Below are positions 34,388 to 44,225 of a stretch of 64,000 nt of DNA, piece by piece. Origin of the DNA: Rhizomonospora bruguierae (GTDB lineage: Bacteria > Actinomycetota > Actinomycetes > Mycobacteriales > Micromonosporaceae); the NCBI RefSeq assembly GCF_018397995.1, contig NZ_BBQH01000023.1, positions 62,001 to 126,000 of the forward strand, read 5' to 3'. Below the pieces are notes generated by a model. The model made no database searches and was not told where the DNA came from. It saw only the letters and a list, made by a program, of their open reading frames with translations. Numbering within the stretch: position 1 is the stretch's first letter; each line of letters opens with the position of its first letter. The position numbers and the translations under genes were made by a program.

Positions 34388-37300
34388 TCAGTACGTACCG
34401 AGGTCCTTCCAGGGGCCGTTCGGGTCGCCCGGCTCCTGGTTCCGCGTCCACCACTTCGCCTGCCAGGTGTGACCGTTGTGGGCGACCGTCTCACCGCCCG
34501 GGTAGGTCGTGCTGGCCGTCCACGCCCGGACACCCGCGCCGGCAGCCGGCACCAGCTCACCCACCTCGGCCCATGGTCCGTTGGGGTCGCCCGGCTTCTG
34601 GTTCTGGGTGTACCACTGCGCCAGATACACGCGGTTCTGGTAGCTCACCCGGTCACCGGTGGTGTACGCCTTCTTGGCGTCCCATGCCGGATGGGTCACC
34701 AACGCGGCCACGCCGGCGGCCACCGCGGCGGTGGCCGCGTCCACTGTCGCCCGATCCACGCGACCGGCCTTCGCGTCGCCCAGCACGCCCGCGGCGTGAT
34801 CGAGGACGGCGCGGAGCCGGCTCCAGGACGGCGCCGTGTAGCGCGCCTCGTCGAGCGCTTGGGCGGCGTTGATGGCCTGCTCGAGCGCCGCGACGTCCAC
34901 CACCTGGATGGTGACCCGCGGACCGTGGCCGGACCACTTGCCGAAAGTGATCTGGTTGCGGGGCAGATCGGTGTTGCTGGTCCCGGTGAAGCCGGTCGAC
35001 CCGGCCGGGCCACCCGAGCCGGAGGCGTACCGGAGGATGTCGTAGCCGGCTTCGACCCGCAGCGTGTAGTCGGTGCCCACGGCCCAGGCGTCGGTCGGCA
35101 CCTCGAAGGTCGTGCCGGTCGTTGTCGCGACGGCGTTGACCTGGTCGAGGCCGCCGGCGGCCGGCTGGAGCGCGACGTCGTTGACGTACACCCGGTAGCC
35201 GGCGGACTGGGCCGTCCGCCCGTTCGACTTCTGCGCGACGTCGTCCGCCCGCCAGGACAGGACGACCGGCTCGCCCGGCCCCGCCCAGGTGTAGGTCAGC
35301 TCGGCGCCGGCGTCCCACGTCGGCGTGCCCTCCTGGGTGGCCGGCACCGTCGTGAACGTCACCGGGGTGTACGGCTCACCGAGATCGCCGGCCCAGTTGA
35401 CCGCCCGGACGGTCGCGGTGTACTCGACGCCGTCGTTCAGGCCCCAGAGCGCGTAGCCGCCGCGGGGCAGGGAGGTGCCACGGTTCCAGTCGTAGTAGGC
35501 CCGGAAGGTCTTGGTGACCCCATCGGAACCCGTCGCGGTGATCAGGTAGTAGTGGATCCCGAAGCCGGCGTCGGCCGAGTCGGCCCAGGTGAGCCCGGCC
35601 CAGGAGACGCCGCTGGGGTTCGATGTCACCGTGGCGTCGGTCCGGGTGATGGTCGAGGCCGGATGCGACGCCGCCCCGGTCCGGACGGTGGCGGTGAGCT
35701 GCGGCCCGAACGTGTCGGGGGTCTCGGCACGCACCGCCACCGCGAACTTCTGGTTCGGTGCCAGGTAGAGCTCGTAGCCGGTGGCGTCCGCGGGGAGCGT
35801 CGTCTTGTTGACGTACTCCCGGCTGGACCCGTCCTTGACGAGCACCCGGTAGAGCGTGGTGCCGCCGGCGGCCGCCGGCCAGGACAGGGTCACCTTGTTG
35901 CCCTCGGTGACCGTCGCCGTCAGGGCGGCGCCGTCAGGGAACGCCAGCGGGGCCGGCGTCCGGTCGGCGTTGCCGGAGACGTTGTGCAGCGTGATGTTCC
36001 TGGCTGTCGCCGAGATGGCGGCCGGCACGCCGGGGGAACCGGTGATGTTCGTGAAGGACGCGCTCTCCAGCGCGGCCGCCTGGATCCGGCCGGCGGTCGA
36101 GCCGGTTCCCAGGTGCAGCAGGCGGATGTCGTCCACGTGGAAGTCGCGCACCACCATGCGTGGCGCCACCGCGCTGTTGCCCGGTTCGCCGACATTGAAC
36201 AGCGGTCCGTCCAGGGCCCCCGTGACCGTCAGGTTGCTGACGTTCACGTCCTCGTACACCGTGGGCAGCTCACTTTCCGGGCTGAACGCCGTGCTGGCGT
36301 TCGAGTCGGAGTAGCTCGTGTCGACGCTGATGATCCCGGCGCTCGAGCTCACCGCGTAGTGCAGGGCGCTGTCGCGGAAGACGAGGCTCCTGACCCCGCC
36401 GCCGGTGGTGGGGCCCGACTTGATGCGCAGCACGCCGGCGCCGCCGGTCTCGTTGAGGTTGTGCAGGTTGTCCTCGGCCACCAGGTCGCCGATCCACCCG
36501 CCGGTGTGGCTACCGGCGGCGATCAGTCCACCGTGGCCGTTGCGGACGTAGTTGTTGACGATGCGGCCCTCGCCGGTGGCCACCCGTCCGGTCTCGTTGC
36601 GGACGACCGCGCCCTGCCCGGCGGCGAAGTTGATGGCGTCGTCACCGGTGTCATAGAAGTTGTTCAGCAGGTGCAGGCCGCGGGAGTCGCCGAACTCGAT
36701 GCCATCGCCGTTGTTGGCGTTGAAGGTCTGGAGGACGGTGCCGAGTTCGGTGATGTCCTCGGACTGGTAGTTGACGATGCCGTGGAACGCCGGGTTCCTG
36801 AAGGTCAGGCCCTGGTAGAGCAGGTTTTTGGCACCACGCACGACGGTGAGGTTCGGGCGGGTGTTGTACCACTGCGAGGTGCCCGAGTTCGGCGTCCGGT
36901 CGGACGTCGACTTGCTCATGGCGTCGGAGGCCAGGATGCCGTTGGCGATGACGTTCGAGCTGCTGCCGGCGAAGTAGTTGGGCAGCCGCCAGCCCATGCC
37001 GGTCGGGTCGGGCGTGCCCGCCATCCCGGTCGGCGTCGGGTCGAGCGGCCCGAGGTTCTGTAGCGGGCTGCCGGCGTCCTGCCAGCCGTTGCCGTCGACG
37101 ATGCCCGCACCGACGATGCGGATGTTCTCCAGCGTGCCGTTGTCCCACGTCACGGCGTTGATCAGGCCGTAGGTGCGGATGTCTTGCGAGTACGGGTAGA
37201 CCAGCAGCGAGCGCGGGTAGTGGTCGAAGACCGGGGATCCCAGCAGGACCGCACCCCGCTCGATCTCGAAGGTCATGTTCGAGTGCAGGAACAGCGACCC

Positions 37301-37996
37301 CGAGACGTAGTACCACGGGTTGGCGTTGTCTCCGGAGCCGCGCAGCACGGCCTTGCCGCCCGGCCGGGTCGCATCGATGGTGGCCTGGATGGCCGCCGTG
37401 TTGGCCGCGAACGCCGCCGTGCTGGAACCACCGCCGGGGGTGACGAGGTCACCGGCCTTGCTCGTCCAGTGCGTGACGCCGAAGTCCGCGGCATCCACCA
37501 CGGTCGGGACCGCCGTCGTCCGGCCGGTCACGGCCGCGCTCCAGGCCGAAACGCCACCGTCGGCGTAGACCGCGCGGACCTTGAAGGTGTACGCCGTGCT
37601 GGCGTCCAGCCCCTTCGCGGTGAAGGAGGTCAGGTTGATCCGGTAGTGCTCGAACGCCGAGGTGGAGTCGTAGAACTGGTCGACCCAGGCGTTCAGGTAA
37701 GGGTAGGTGGTGGCGAAGTTCGCGCGCGCCGAGCCCAGCGACTCCCCGTTGGCGGAGACCTCGTAGTCGGAGATCCTGGGTGCACCGGGAGAATGGAAGG
37801 TGGCCGGCTTCTCCCAGGCGATCGTGATGCTCGACTCGTCGAACGCCATCGGCGGGATGGACACGTTCTGCGGGGCGCCACCGGTCGCGGCGGCAGAAGC
37901 GGGCTGAACCGCCACGCCGGCCGCCCCGATGGCCAAGGCCAGGACAGCGAAGAACGCCGCGGATCGTCGAGCGGTTTCCTTCTTTACACGGGACAT
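34388..37996 (-). CDS. Secreted modular GH28 polygalacturonase with FN3, FIVAR and two CBM5/12
   Basis: This 1202-residue exoenzyme has a signal peptide (1-36) and an FN3-like domain (about 42-165). The GH28 beta-helix follows (about 168-690) with every catalytic motif: NGDG at 429-432, the DD pair 452-453 in TGDDAINF, His488 in NGHGGL, and RIK at 524-526. The long inserted loops suggest an exo-acting or debranching enzyme. Three FN3-like or Ig-like domains follow, then a FIVAR-type helical stretch (ALEQAINAAQALDEARYTAPSW) near residues 1030-1095 and two CBM5/12 repeats (QWYTQNQKPGDPNGPW and KWWTRNQEPGDPNGPW). AAGGGG precedes ATG 37996. It hydrolyses homogalacturonan or rhamnogalacturonan outside the cell, cooperating with the PL1 lyase upstream. 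Confidence 0.93.
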   Translation of the reverse strand: MSRVKKETARRSAAFFAVLALAIGAAGVAVQPASAAATGGAPQNVSIPPMAFDESSITIAWEKPATFHSPGAPRISDYEVSANGESLGSARANFATTYPYLNAWVDQFYDSTSAFEHYRINLTSFTAKGLDASTAYTFKVRAVYADGGVSAWSAAVTGRTTAVPTVVDAADFGVTHWTSKAGDLVTPGGGSSTAAFAANTAAIQATIDATRPGGKAVLRGSGDNANPWYYVSGSLFLHSNMTFEIERGAVLLGSPVFDHYPRSLLVYPYSQDIRTYGLINAVTWDNGTLENIRIVGAGIVDGNGWQDAGSPLQNLGPLDPTPTGMAGTPDPTGMGWRLPNYFAGSSSNVIANGILASDAMSKSTSDRTPNSGTSQWYNTRPNLTVVRGAKNLLYQGLTFRNPAFHGIVNYQSEDITELGTVLQTFNANNGDGIEFGDSRGLHLLNNFYDTGDDAINFAAGQGAVVRNETGRVATGEGRIVNNYVRNGHGGLIAAGSHTGGWIGDLVAEDNLHNLNETGGAGVLRIKSGPTTGGGVRSLVFRDSALHYAVSSSAGIISVDTSYSDSNASTAFSPESELPTVYEDVNVSNLTVTGALDGPLFNVGEPGNSAVAPRMVVRDFHVDDIRLLHLGTGSTAGRIQAAALESASFTNITGSPGVPAAISATARNITLHNVSGNADRTPAPLAFPDGAALTATVTEGNKVTLSWPAAAGGTTLYRVLVKDGSSREYVNKTTLPADATGYELYLAPNQKFAVAVRAETPDTFGPQLTATVRTGAASHPASTITRTDATVTSNPSGVSWAGLTWADSADAGFGIHYYLITATGSDGVTKTFRAYYDWNRGTSLPRGGYALWGLNDGVEYTATVRAVNWAGDLGEPYTPVTFTTVPATQEGTPTWDAGAELTYTWAGPGEPVVLSWRADDVAQKSNGRTAQSAGYRVYVNDVALQPAAGGLDQVNAVATTTGTTFEVPTDAWAVGTDYTLRVEAGYDILRYASGSGGPAGSTGFTGTSNTDLPRNQITFGKWSGHGPRVTIQVVDVAALEQAINAAQALDEARYTAPSWSRLRAVLDHAAGVLGDAKAGRVDRATVDAATAAVAAGVAALVTHPAWDAKKAYTTGDRVSYQNRVYLAQWYTQNQKPGDPNGPWAEVGELVPAAGAGVRAWTASTTYPGGETVAHNGHTWQAKWWTRNQEPGDPNGPWKDLGTY

Positions 37997-38146
37997 GCGG
38001 TACCCCTTGCTATGGATGCGATCGGTTATTGATCGGGCATGGGTGCGAATGGCGGTGAATGTTCAGCGCCCTCAGCTCCGTGCTCCCCCGAGGGCGACTC
38101 GCATCGCCTCGCCGGAGCACCATGACGCCGTGCGACCCGGAAGGGG

Positions 38147-38172
38147 TGGCCGGGCGATCTCTCGCCCGGCCA
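38147..38172 (-). terminator. Perfect 11-bp hairpin terminator of the pectate lyase gene
   Basis: TGGCCGGGCGA-TCTC-TCGCCCGGCCA, starting 11 bases beyond the stop codon of the pectate lyase gene. Confidence 0.75.
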
Positions 38173-38182
38173 TCCGTCGTCC

Positions 38183-40657
38183 TTACCCGACGATCCGGAT
38201 CTGGCGGATCTGGGTGTTGCCGGCGGTGCTGACGTAGACCCGGTAGGGGCCGACGTCGTAGGTGCCCGCCGCGTTGTTGTGGATCCGGAAGGTCTTGGTG
38301 AGGTCACTCGTCGTGGTCCTACCCGTCGCGCCACCGGAGTAGGTCTCGCGCACCGTGATCGTGAGGTCGTTCGTCGCGCCCGCGAGCTTCTGGACCCGGG
38401 CGGATGGCGTCGCGCTGACGAGGTGACCGTTCACCGCGTACACCCGCGACCAGTCGCTGGTGTCGGCGGCGTTGACCGCTCTGATCCGGAAGAGGTACAT
38501 CGCGTCCCGGTCGGTCGCGGTGGCCAGTAGCCCGACGGTCTCCGGCGTGGCGAACTGGTTTGTCTCCTGGGTGATGAGGCTGGTCGGCCTGGCCGTGGCG
38601 GGCACCATCGTGATGCTCTGCCAGTCGCCGGCACCCCTGTCCCACTGGATCTCGTAGCTCGACGTCAGGACGTCCTCGTTGGCCCAGGTGACCGTGAAGG
38701 TGTCCCGGTGCACGACGATCTTGCCGGGCGGCGGGATGAACTCGCTGATCGCGGAGCGCACCTCGTCGTTGATCCTCACCTCGGTCACCCGGGGCGCGGC
38801 CGGAGCCGACGTCGCAGCCGGCGCGGGCAGCGCGCCGGCGCGGGTCTCGACCTCGGTCCGCAGGGCCGCCGTCTGGGCCGGGGTGCCCGTCGGCCACACG
38901 CCTTCGCGGTTCGGCCGGAACGACCAGTCGAGCTGCGCGGCCGGGTTGGTGGTCATGGTCGGGTTCGTCGTGGTCGAACCCGCCGCGACGACCACGCCGA
39001 TGTCCAGCTTCGGGTCGAAGTTCTTTGTGGACGCCCCATCGAGGACGTTCGGCTCCAGGCTGAGCGCGGCCTCCTTGAGCTCCTCGAGCCCCGCCTCGGT
39101 CAGGCCAGGCAGGTAGTCGGACGAGTTCCGGAAGCCGTCCACACTCGCCGGGAAGTCGCCCCCGGTCGCCACCTCCCTCGTGATGAGGAAGCCGGGTGCG
39201 TCCCCGAAGAAGTGGTTGAAGCCGGCGTTCGCCGTCGCCGACTCGCCCGGCCCGGGCTCGTAGTCGATGGCCTGGAAGCCCCGGGCGTGCCCCTGGCGGC
39301 TACGCAGGAACGGGAAGTTGACGTGTTCGAAGATGTTCCCCTCGGCCCAGATCGTGGCGTTGTGGCCGGCACCGATGCCGTAACCCGTGTTCCGGTCCAG
39401 GAGCTGGTTGTGGTACGGATGCCCCTGGATGTCCTGGTACAGGTTGTTGAACACGTGGACCCGGCCGTTGCGGACCCGGGGAGTGCGCTCCTCCGTGCCC
39501 GCGAACCAGTTGTGGTCGACTGTGCCGTAGTGGGCGCTGATCGAGGTGGCGCCGCCACCGATCAGCATCGCCTTGCTGCTCCCGGCGAAGCGGTTGTAGG
39601 CGACGGTGTAGTTCCGCGCATGGTTGGAGATGTCGACCGCGCCGTCACCCTTGGCCTGGTCGGGGTCCTGGCCCAGGGCGAGGAACTTGTTCTGCCCGTA
39701 CCCGAAGGTGTTGTTGTGCACCCAGAGGTTGGACGCCCGGGTGCCCGTGCCGCCGCCGTCGAGGTAGATCGCGTCGTCGTACCACTGGTCGATGTGCAGG
39801 TTGCGGAACTCGACGTTGTTCGCGCCGGCGGTCGTGATGCCCCAGCCGAAGAGGGTGGCGTCCGGGCCGATGCCCTCGACGGTGACGTTGCCGTTGCCCG
39901 CGCCGATCGCCATCATGCGGCTGTCGTTGACGCCCGGGGGGACGACCGCGCCGGCGCCGGCCTTCGTGGCCGCGACCGTGTCGAACGAGCCGATCGTGCC
40001 GAGGACCCGCACGACCAGCGGCGTCTTCGCGTTCGCGGTCGAGCCGCGGCCCGCCGAGAACACCGTCGCCGGGAATGTCGTCAGGTTCTCCGGCGTCAGG
40101 TAGACGACGGCGGCGCCGGGGTTGACGCGGCCGTCGGGCAGGTAGCCGCCGACGGCCCCGTCCGGCGCGGCGTCGTTGCTGCCGGGGAAGTCGTCCACGG
40201 CCTCGTCGGAGGGCACGAAGGCCGCACCGTTGCGCGGGAACGACCACGTCGTCAGGTCGGTGAACGTGTCGACGACGGTGACGCCGTCGGCCGCCCTGAC
40301 CTGGATGTCATACGCGCCGCGTGGGAGACCGGGGATGTCCACGCGCCAGGTGCTGCGGGCGGGGTCCACCTCGCGGACCAGCTGGGCATCCACCTCCTCC
40401 CACTCGGTCAGCCAGCCCTCGATCCGGCCGCCGTCCCGCCAGTCGTACGCTCCGCGGGTCTTGACGTAGGCCCGATAGCCGGCGTCGACGCCGGTCCAGG
40501 TGGCGTAGGCGCTCTCGAACCAGGTGCCGCTCGACGCCTTGGCGGAGGCAGCCGTGGTGCCGGTCTCGGCGCCTTCCGCCGCGAGCGCGAAGGCCGGTAC
40601 CGCGCCGAGCGCGAGAACGGCGCTGACGAGAATGCTGGTGGCTCGCTTCCTTGTCAC
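38183..40657 (-). CDS. Secreted PL1 pectate lyase with N- and C-terminal Ig/FN3-like domains
   Basis: This 824-residue secreted lyase starts at GTG 40657, placed 7 bases after AGGAGG; upstream in-frame codons are unsuitable. A signal peptide (about 1-28) is followed by an Ig-like domain (about 45-140). The PL1 beta-helix (about 165-560) carries the calcium-binding KGDGAVDISNHARN near 336-349 and the catalytic RxPxxR as Arg391-Thr-Pro-Arg-Val-Arg396, with VHVFNNLYQDIQGHPY after it. The C-terminal 200 residues hold FN3-like strands (DTFTVTWANEDVLTSSYEIQW). It cleaves polygalacturonate by beta-elimination. Two LacI-like dyads lie upstream. Confidence 0.93.
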   Translation of the reverse strand: MTRKRATSILVSAVLALGAVPAFALAAEGAETGTTAASAKASSGTWFESAYATWTGVDAGYRAYVKTRGAYDWRDGGRIEGWLTEWEEVDAQLVREVDPARSTWRVDIPGLPRGAYDIQVRAADGVTVVDTFTDLTTWSFPRNGAAFVPSDEAVDDFPGSNDAAPDGAVGGYLPDGRVNPGAAVVYLTPENLTTFPATVFSAGRGSTANAKTPLVVRVLGTIGSFDTVAATKAGAGAVVPPGVNDSRMMAIGAGNGNVTVEGIGPDATLFGWGITTAGANNVEFRNLHIDQWYDDAIYLDGGGTGTRASNLWVHNNTFGYGQNKFLALGQDPDQAKGDGAVDISNHARNYTVAYNRFAGSSKAMLIGGGATSISAHYGTVDHNWFAGTEERTPRVRNGRVHVFNNLYQDIQGHPYHNQLLDRNTGYGIGAGHNATIWAEGNIFEHVNFPFLRSRQGHARGFQAIDYEPGPGESATANAGFNHFFGDAPGFLITREVATGGDFPASVDGFRNSSDYLPGLTEAGLEELKEAALSLEPNVLDGASTKNFDPKLDIGVVVAAGSTTTNPTMTTNPAAQLDWSFRPNREGVWPTGTPAQTAALRTEVETRAGALPAPAATSAPAAPRVTEVRINDEVRSAISEFIPPPGKIVVHRDTFTVTWANEDVLTSSYEIQWDRGAGDWQSITMVPATARPTSLITQETNQFATPETVGLLATATDRDAMYLFRIRAVNAADTSDWSRVYAVNGHLVSATPSARVQKLAGATNDLTITVRETYSGGATGRTTTSDLTKTFRIHNNAAGTYDVGPYRVYVSTAGNTQIRQIRIVG

Positions 40658-40793
40658 GTCCACTCCTCCTGCGGTAGCCATGGCCGACCGCAGAAGTCGC
40701 GGTGCTGGGACGCCTCGACGCCAACGTGATCGGACGCGGCGGCCACGCTGCCGGCGATGAGTACGGATCTGCGCATGGAGTCTCCGATCTCGA

Positions 40794-40807
40794 GGAAAGC
40801 GCATTCC
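40794..40807. promoter_or_regulatory. LacI-like dyad 1 upstream of the pectate lyase gene
   Basis: GGAAAGCGCATTCC, matching its own reverse complement at 12 of 14 bases, about 137 bases upstream of the pectate lyase start. A near-identical site lies at 40915. Confidence 0.4.
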
Positions 40808-40914
40808 CGTCTCACCGTGCTCCTTCGCGGGGCGCACGTCAACGGATCATGGGATGCAGGTTTGTTGCAGAGCGGGACTCGCCTCGCCCAGGGCTCCGAC
40901 CATGACCTACGTTA

Positions 40915-40928
40915 GGAAAGCGGCTTCC
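40915..40928. promoter_or_regulatory. LacI-like dyad 2 upstream of the pectate lyase gene
   Basis: GGAAAGCGGCTTCC shares GGAAAGCG and TTCC with the site at 40794 and lies 121 bases further upstream. The pair would suit a looping LacI-family repressor. Confidence 0.4.
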
Positions 40929-41088
40929 TGCCGCCCGCGCATCGATCAGCGCGTACAAGCGGCAGCCGACGCACACCGCTACGGCGACCACTGTGGCCAG
41001 CCGCCAGCGCTCTGTTTCCAGCCGTGCTCAACCTCGGCGGCGGCCGCCGCGGAACATGGCCGGCGGATCTGTCAGGAGAGCCGCAAAG

Positions 41089-41840
41089 TCACAGGAGCAC
41101 GACGGGACGAAGAACCTCTCCCGACAGCAGCCGTTCGTATCCGGTCTGGGCATCCTCCAGACGGAAGGTCTCCTGAACGTACTCCTCAAGCGGAAGCTGT
41201 CCGGCAAGGTAAAGGTCGGCCAGCTTGGGGAGATCCCTGGAGGCGACGCAGTCACCCCAGATCGAAACCCGGATCGAGCCGCCGGTGAGGAACAGCGGCC
41301 GAAGCGCGATCTCGGCAACGTCGGTCGACTTCGGCGCGCCGACGATGACCAGGCGGGCACCGGGAGCACGCAGGCCCAGGCCCTGCGTGAACGTCCGGGT
41401 CCCTCCGACGGCGTCGATAACGACGTCGGCGCCCTGACCCTCGGTGATCTCGCGGACGGCACCGGCAACCTCAGCCGCGGTGGTCACGTCGACGACGTCG
41501 GTCGCCCCGAACCGCTGCGCCATGGGCAGCTTGGCGGGATTGCTGTCGAGCGCGATGATGCGCTGCGCGCCAGCGTGCCTGGCCCCGGCGATGGCGGCGA
41601 GGCCGACCCCTCCACAGCCCATGATGACGACATCGTCCGCGGGGCCAACGCCAGCGGTGTGAACCGCGGCGCCGAAGCCGCTCGGCACTCCGCAGCCCAG
41701 CAGGGCGGCCACCTCGCGCGGCACCCGGGGGTCGATCCTCACGACCTGGCGCTCGGGCATGACCACCAGCTCGGCCAGCCCGCCGACGCCGAGCACACGG
41801 GTGGCGGCCGAGCCATCGGCGAGTTGGGCCGGCGGGTTCT
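41089..41840 (-). pseudogene. 5'-truncated zinc-type alcohol dehydrogenase (MDR family)
   Basis: About 250 residues of a medium-chain dehydrogenase remain: GVGGLAELVVMPERQVVRID, the GCGVPSGFGAAVHTAGVGPADDVVIMGCGGVGL nucleotide-binding region, and the typical MDR C-terminus. The N-terminal 100 residues with the catalytic zinc ligands are missing; upstream the frame runs into unrelated codons. The retained part resembles NDMA-dependent-type alcohol dehydrogenases. Without the zinc site it should be inactive. Confidence 0.75.
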
Positions 41841-42584
41841 GGGGGAGCTTCCGTGGGCAAGCCTCCGCGCGGCCGGGTAGCCTGACGCTGATTACTGTGG
41901 GGTAACAGTACGTGTCCGATGATCGACACGAACCGATCCCCAACCCTGGCTACACCTGTCTGGCGCCATGCCGCTCGGCTAACAGCCACCCTACCCGGGC
42001 TGGACTTGTCCCGAACTGCTAACCCAGGGCGGCGCGATGTGCTGAGGTCTCGTTCGCCAGGCAAGCGGTCGTCGAACTGAAGCGCGGCCGATCGGCCTCA
42101 ACGACGTGACGGACCGCGACCCGCGGTACTCTCACGAGCCGAAGGTCTGACTGCTGTTGCGGCACGCCGACCATGATGGGTCCGCGTACTGTTCCGGCGC
42201 CGACCGAGCGCTACGGACCGTGACCTACTACCTGGTGTCGAGACGCTCGATCGTGCCGAATACAGCGCACCTGATCATGCTCGCCTCACCGTATATCTGC
42301 CGATGGCCTCGGCCCATCAGCCCGGGCCAGCCATGCGACATCGACAACGAGCCAGACAGGTCGGTGGCGCCGCTGCTCGCAAAGCGACCGACCATGGAGC
42401 AGCAGCGATATCTTGACGTGCTGCGTGCCGACGGCGGCATCCGTCGGCATCGCTGATGAGATTTGTAGACGTGGATCATTCGGATCGTGGGGTCCGGGAT
42501 CTCCGGGGTATATAGGCGATCATTGGCAGGCGGGAATCAGACTTGCGCGTTACTGTCCGGCATCCGCGCGAGCTGAATGCCTCT
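41841..42584. other. About 740 bases without a recognisable gene
   Basis: Several overlapping short frames exist on both strands, but none has a family-like sequence, a good ribosome-binding site or consistent third-position GC. Base composition is less GC-biased around 42150-42560 than in neighbouring genes. It probably contains decayed sequence plus the 3' untranslated region of the HEAT-repeat gene. Confidence 0.45.
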
Positions 42585-43412
42585 TCAGTCAGCCTTGAGT
42601 AACGTCTGTACTCTCCGTGCGGCGATGGCCGCCTGGATTCGTCGGAGAGTGCGTAGGGCTTTTTTCGCCGCGACGCGGACCTCTCCGTCGAATACGGTCA
42701 CGCCGCGGTCGCCAGCCATCAGCCGCTCCAGCGTCGGTACGACCCGGTCGTCACCTGTCGATCCGAGCGCGACGGCAGCCCAGTACCGCTGATCCGGATC
42801 CGCGCGGTCGGCCGCGGCCAGCAGTCGGGGCACGACCTCCGGCGTGAACAGGGCCAACGTACTGGCGATATAGCCGATCCGCGGAAACCGTCGATGCTCG
42901 AACTCGTCCCACAGCGCCTCGAGCGCCGCGTCGCCCCCGATACGCGCCAGGGCGTCGGCGGTCCGCCGGCGCAGCCATTCGGCCTGGTCGCCGAGCAGCG
43001 GCCGCAGCGCCGGCACGACCGAGGCGTCACCGAGGCGACCGAGCGCGGCCACCGACTCGTCCCGGACGATCCACTGCGGATGATCGAGTAGCGCGATGAG
43101 CTGCGGCACGGCCGCTCGGACGTCCATCGCCGCGCATCCCATCGCGGCCCAGGCCTGGCAGTTGTACCGGGTGTCACCGAGCGCGGCAAGCAACGGGTCC
43201 TGCAGCCCGGCGTCCGCGAAGACGGCCGCCTGGTTCATCGCCCGCGTGTACAACGACCGATGAAAGTCTTGGTAGTCGCGGACAAGCACGCGCAGCGCGG
43301 CGATGGCCGATTCGTCGCCTCGCGCCCGGGCCCGGTCGAGCAACTGGTACAAATGCTCTTCGCGGGACTCGAGGTCGCCCGATCGAAGGCCCTGCAGGTC
43401 AGCGGGATTCAC
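42585..43412 (-). CDS. HEAT-repeat protein
   Basis: This 275-residue protein is built from about five HEAT-type helical repeats, clearest at DHPQWIVRDESVAALGRLGDASVVPALRPLLGD and DQAEWLRRRTADALARIGGDAALEALWDEF, and again in YWAAVALGSTGDDRVVPTLERLM. It starts at GTG 43412. Such proteins act as scaffolds, for example as phycocyanobilin-lyase-like or PBS-lyase HEAT proteins, but no catalytic site is seen. It is divergent from the HAD-like gene, with 213 bases between. Function unknown. Confidence 0.8.
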   Translation of the reverse strand: MNPADLQGLRSGDLESREEHLYQLLDRARARGDESAIAALRVLVRDYQDFHRSLYTRAMNQAAVFADAGLQDPLLAALGDTRYNCQAWAAMGCAAMDVRAAVPQLIALLDHPQWIVRDESVAALGRLGDASVVPALRPLLGDQAEWLRRRTADALARIGGDAALEALWDEFEHRRFPRIGYIASTLALFTPEVVPRLLAAADRADPDQRYWAAVALGSTGDDRVVPTLERLMAGDRGVTVFDGEVRVAAKKALRTLRRIQAAIAARRVQTLLKAD

Positions 43413-43625
43413 CGTCCGACAATACGCGCCACCGCCCCGGCCTCAGACAAGACCGTCATAAGCCTACGTGGCGGCCCTTCTCCGTCCCGGTGCCCTCATC
43501 CTGCCGCCGACCGGGCGTCCCGAGTGTGTCGCGAGGGATGCGTGCAGCGAACAGCCGGTCCTTCGCCAGGAGAGTTAGCGCGCCTGGCTCAGCCCGGGAT
43601 GGGCCCACGACACGGTTCGAACGTG

Positions 43626-44150
43626 ATGGCCGCCCTCGCCAACAACCCCTTGATCTTCGTCGATGTCGACGGACCGCTGCTCCCGTTCAAAGCCCGGCCG
43701 GTCAGCCGGGAGCGTTCTTTGGGCCGTGCCGTCGTGCAGTCCCTGGACGGTACTGGCAACCCCCTGCTCGATCGGTTTGACCCAGATGACGGGCGGAGGC
43801 TGTTGGCACTGGGATGCCAGTTGGTCTGGGCGACGACATGGATGGCGGAGGCGAACGAGATCATCTCGCCACGACTCGGGCTTCCCGACCTGCCGGTCGT
43901 CGAATGGCCGGACGACCACGAGGATCCAGAGCACGGTCTGCACTGGAAGACCGTATTCCTTACCCAGTGGGCCGCCGGCCGCCCATTCATCTGGCTTGAC
44001 GACGAGATAACTGACGCTGACCGCCGATGGGTCGCAGCACACCACCCGGCGCGGACGCTGCTGCAACGTGTCGACCCATACGTAGGTCTGATCCAAGCGG
44101 ACTTCTTAGCAGTCCGTCGATGGCTCGGGCAGACTGACGGCGCCGCTTGA
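43626..44150 (+). CDS. HAD-superfamily-like hydrolase, uncharacterised
   Basis: This 174-residue protein has the layout of a minimal HAD phosphatase: motif I FVDVDGPL with Asp13 and Asp15, motif II Thr in WATTWMAEAN (70-71), motif III Lys in WKTVFL (108), and motif IV WLDDE with Asp125 and Asp126. It matches a group of small actinobacterial 'HAD domain' proteins of unknown substrate. ATG at 43626 is the best start, though a GTG one codon earlier and an ATG further upstream are possible and no strong ribosome-binding site is seen. Confidence 0.8.
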   Translation: MAALANNPLIFVDVDGPLLPFKARPVSRERSLGRAVVQSLDGTGNPLLDRFDPDDGRRLLALGCQLVWATTWMAEANEIISPRLGLPDLPVVEWPDDHEDPEHGLHWKTVFLTQWAAGRPFIWLDDEITDADRRWVAAHHPARTLLQRVDPYVGLIQADFLAVRRWLGQTDGAA

Positions 44151-44225
44151 TCACCTACACGCTCATGCCGCCGTCCGTGCTTCGTGGCGGCCGTCCGGTC
44201 GTGACGGAGCCGGGATCGTGCCGCT

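Noticed and set aside
34253..37063. 936-codon plus-strand frame opposite the GH28 gene
   Set aside because: Antisense shadow: the minus strand carries every GH28 catalytic motif, and the plus-strand translation resembles no protein.
42157..42456. 99-codon plus-strand frame in the gap before the HEAT gene
   Set aside because: No family resemblance, no ribosome-binding site and inconsistent codon use.
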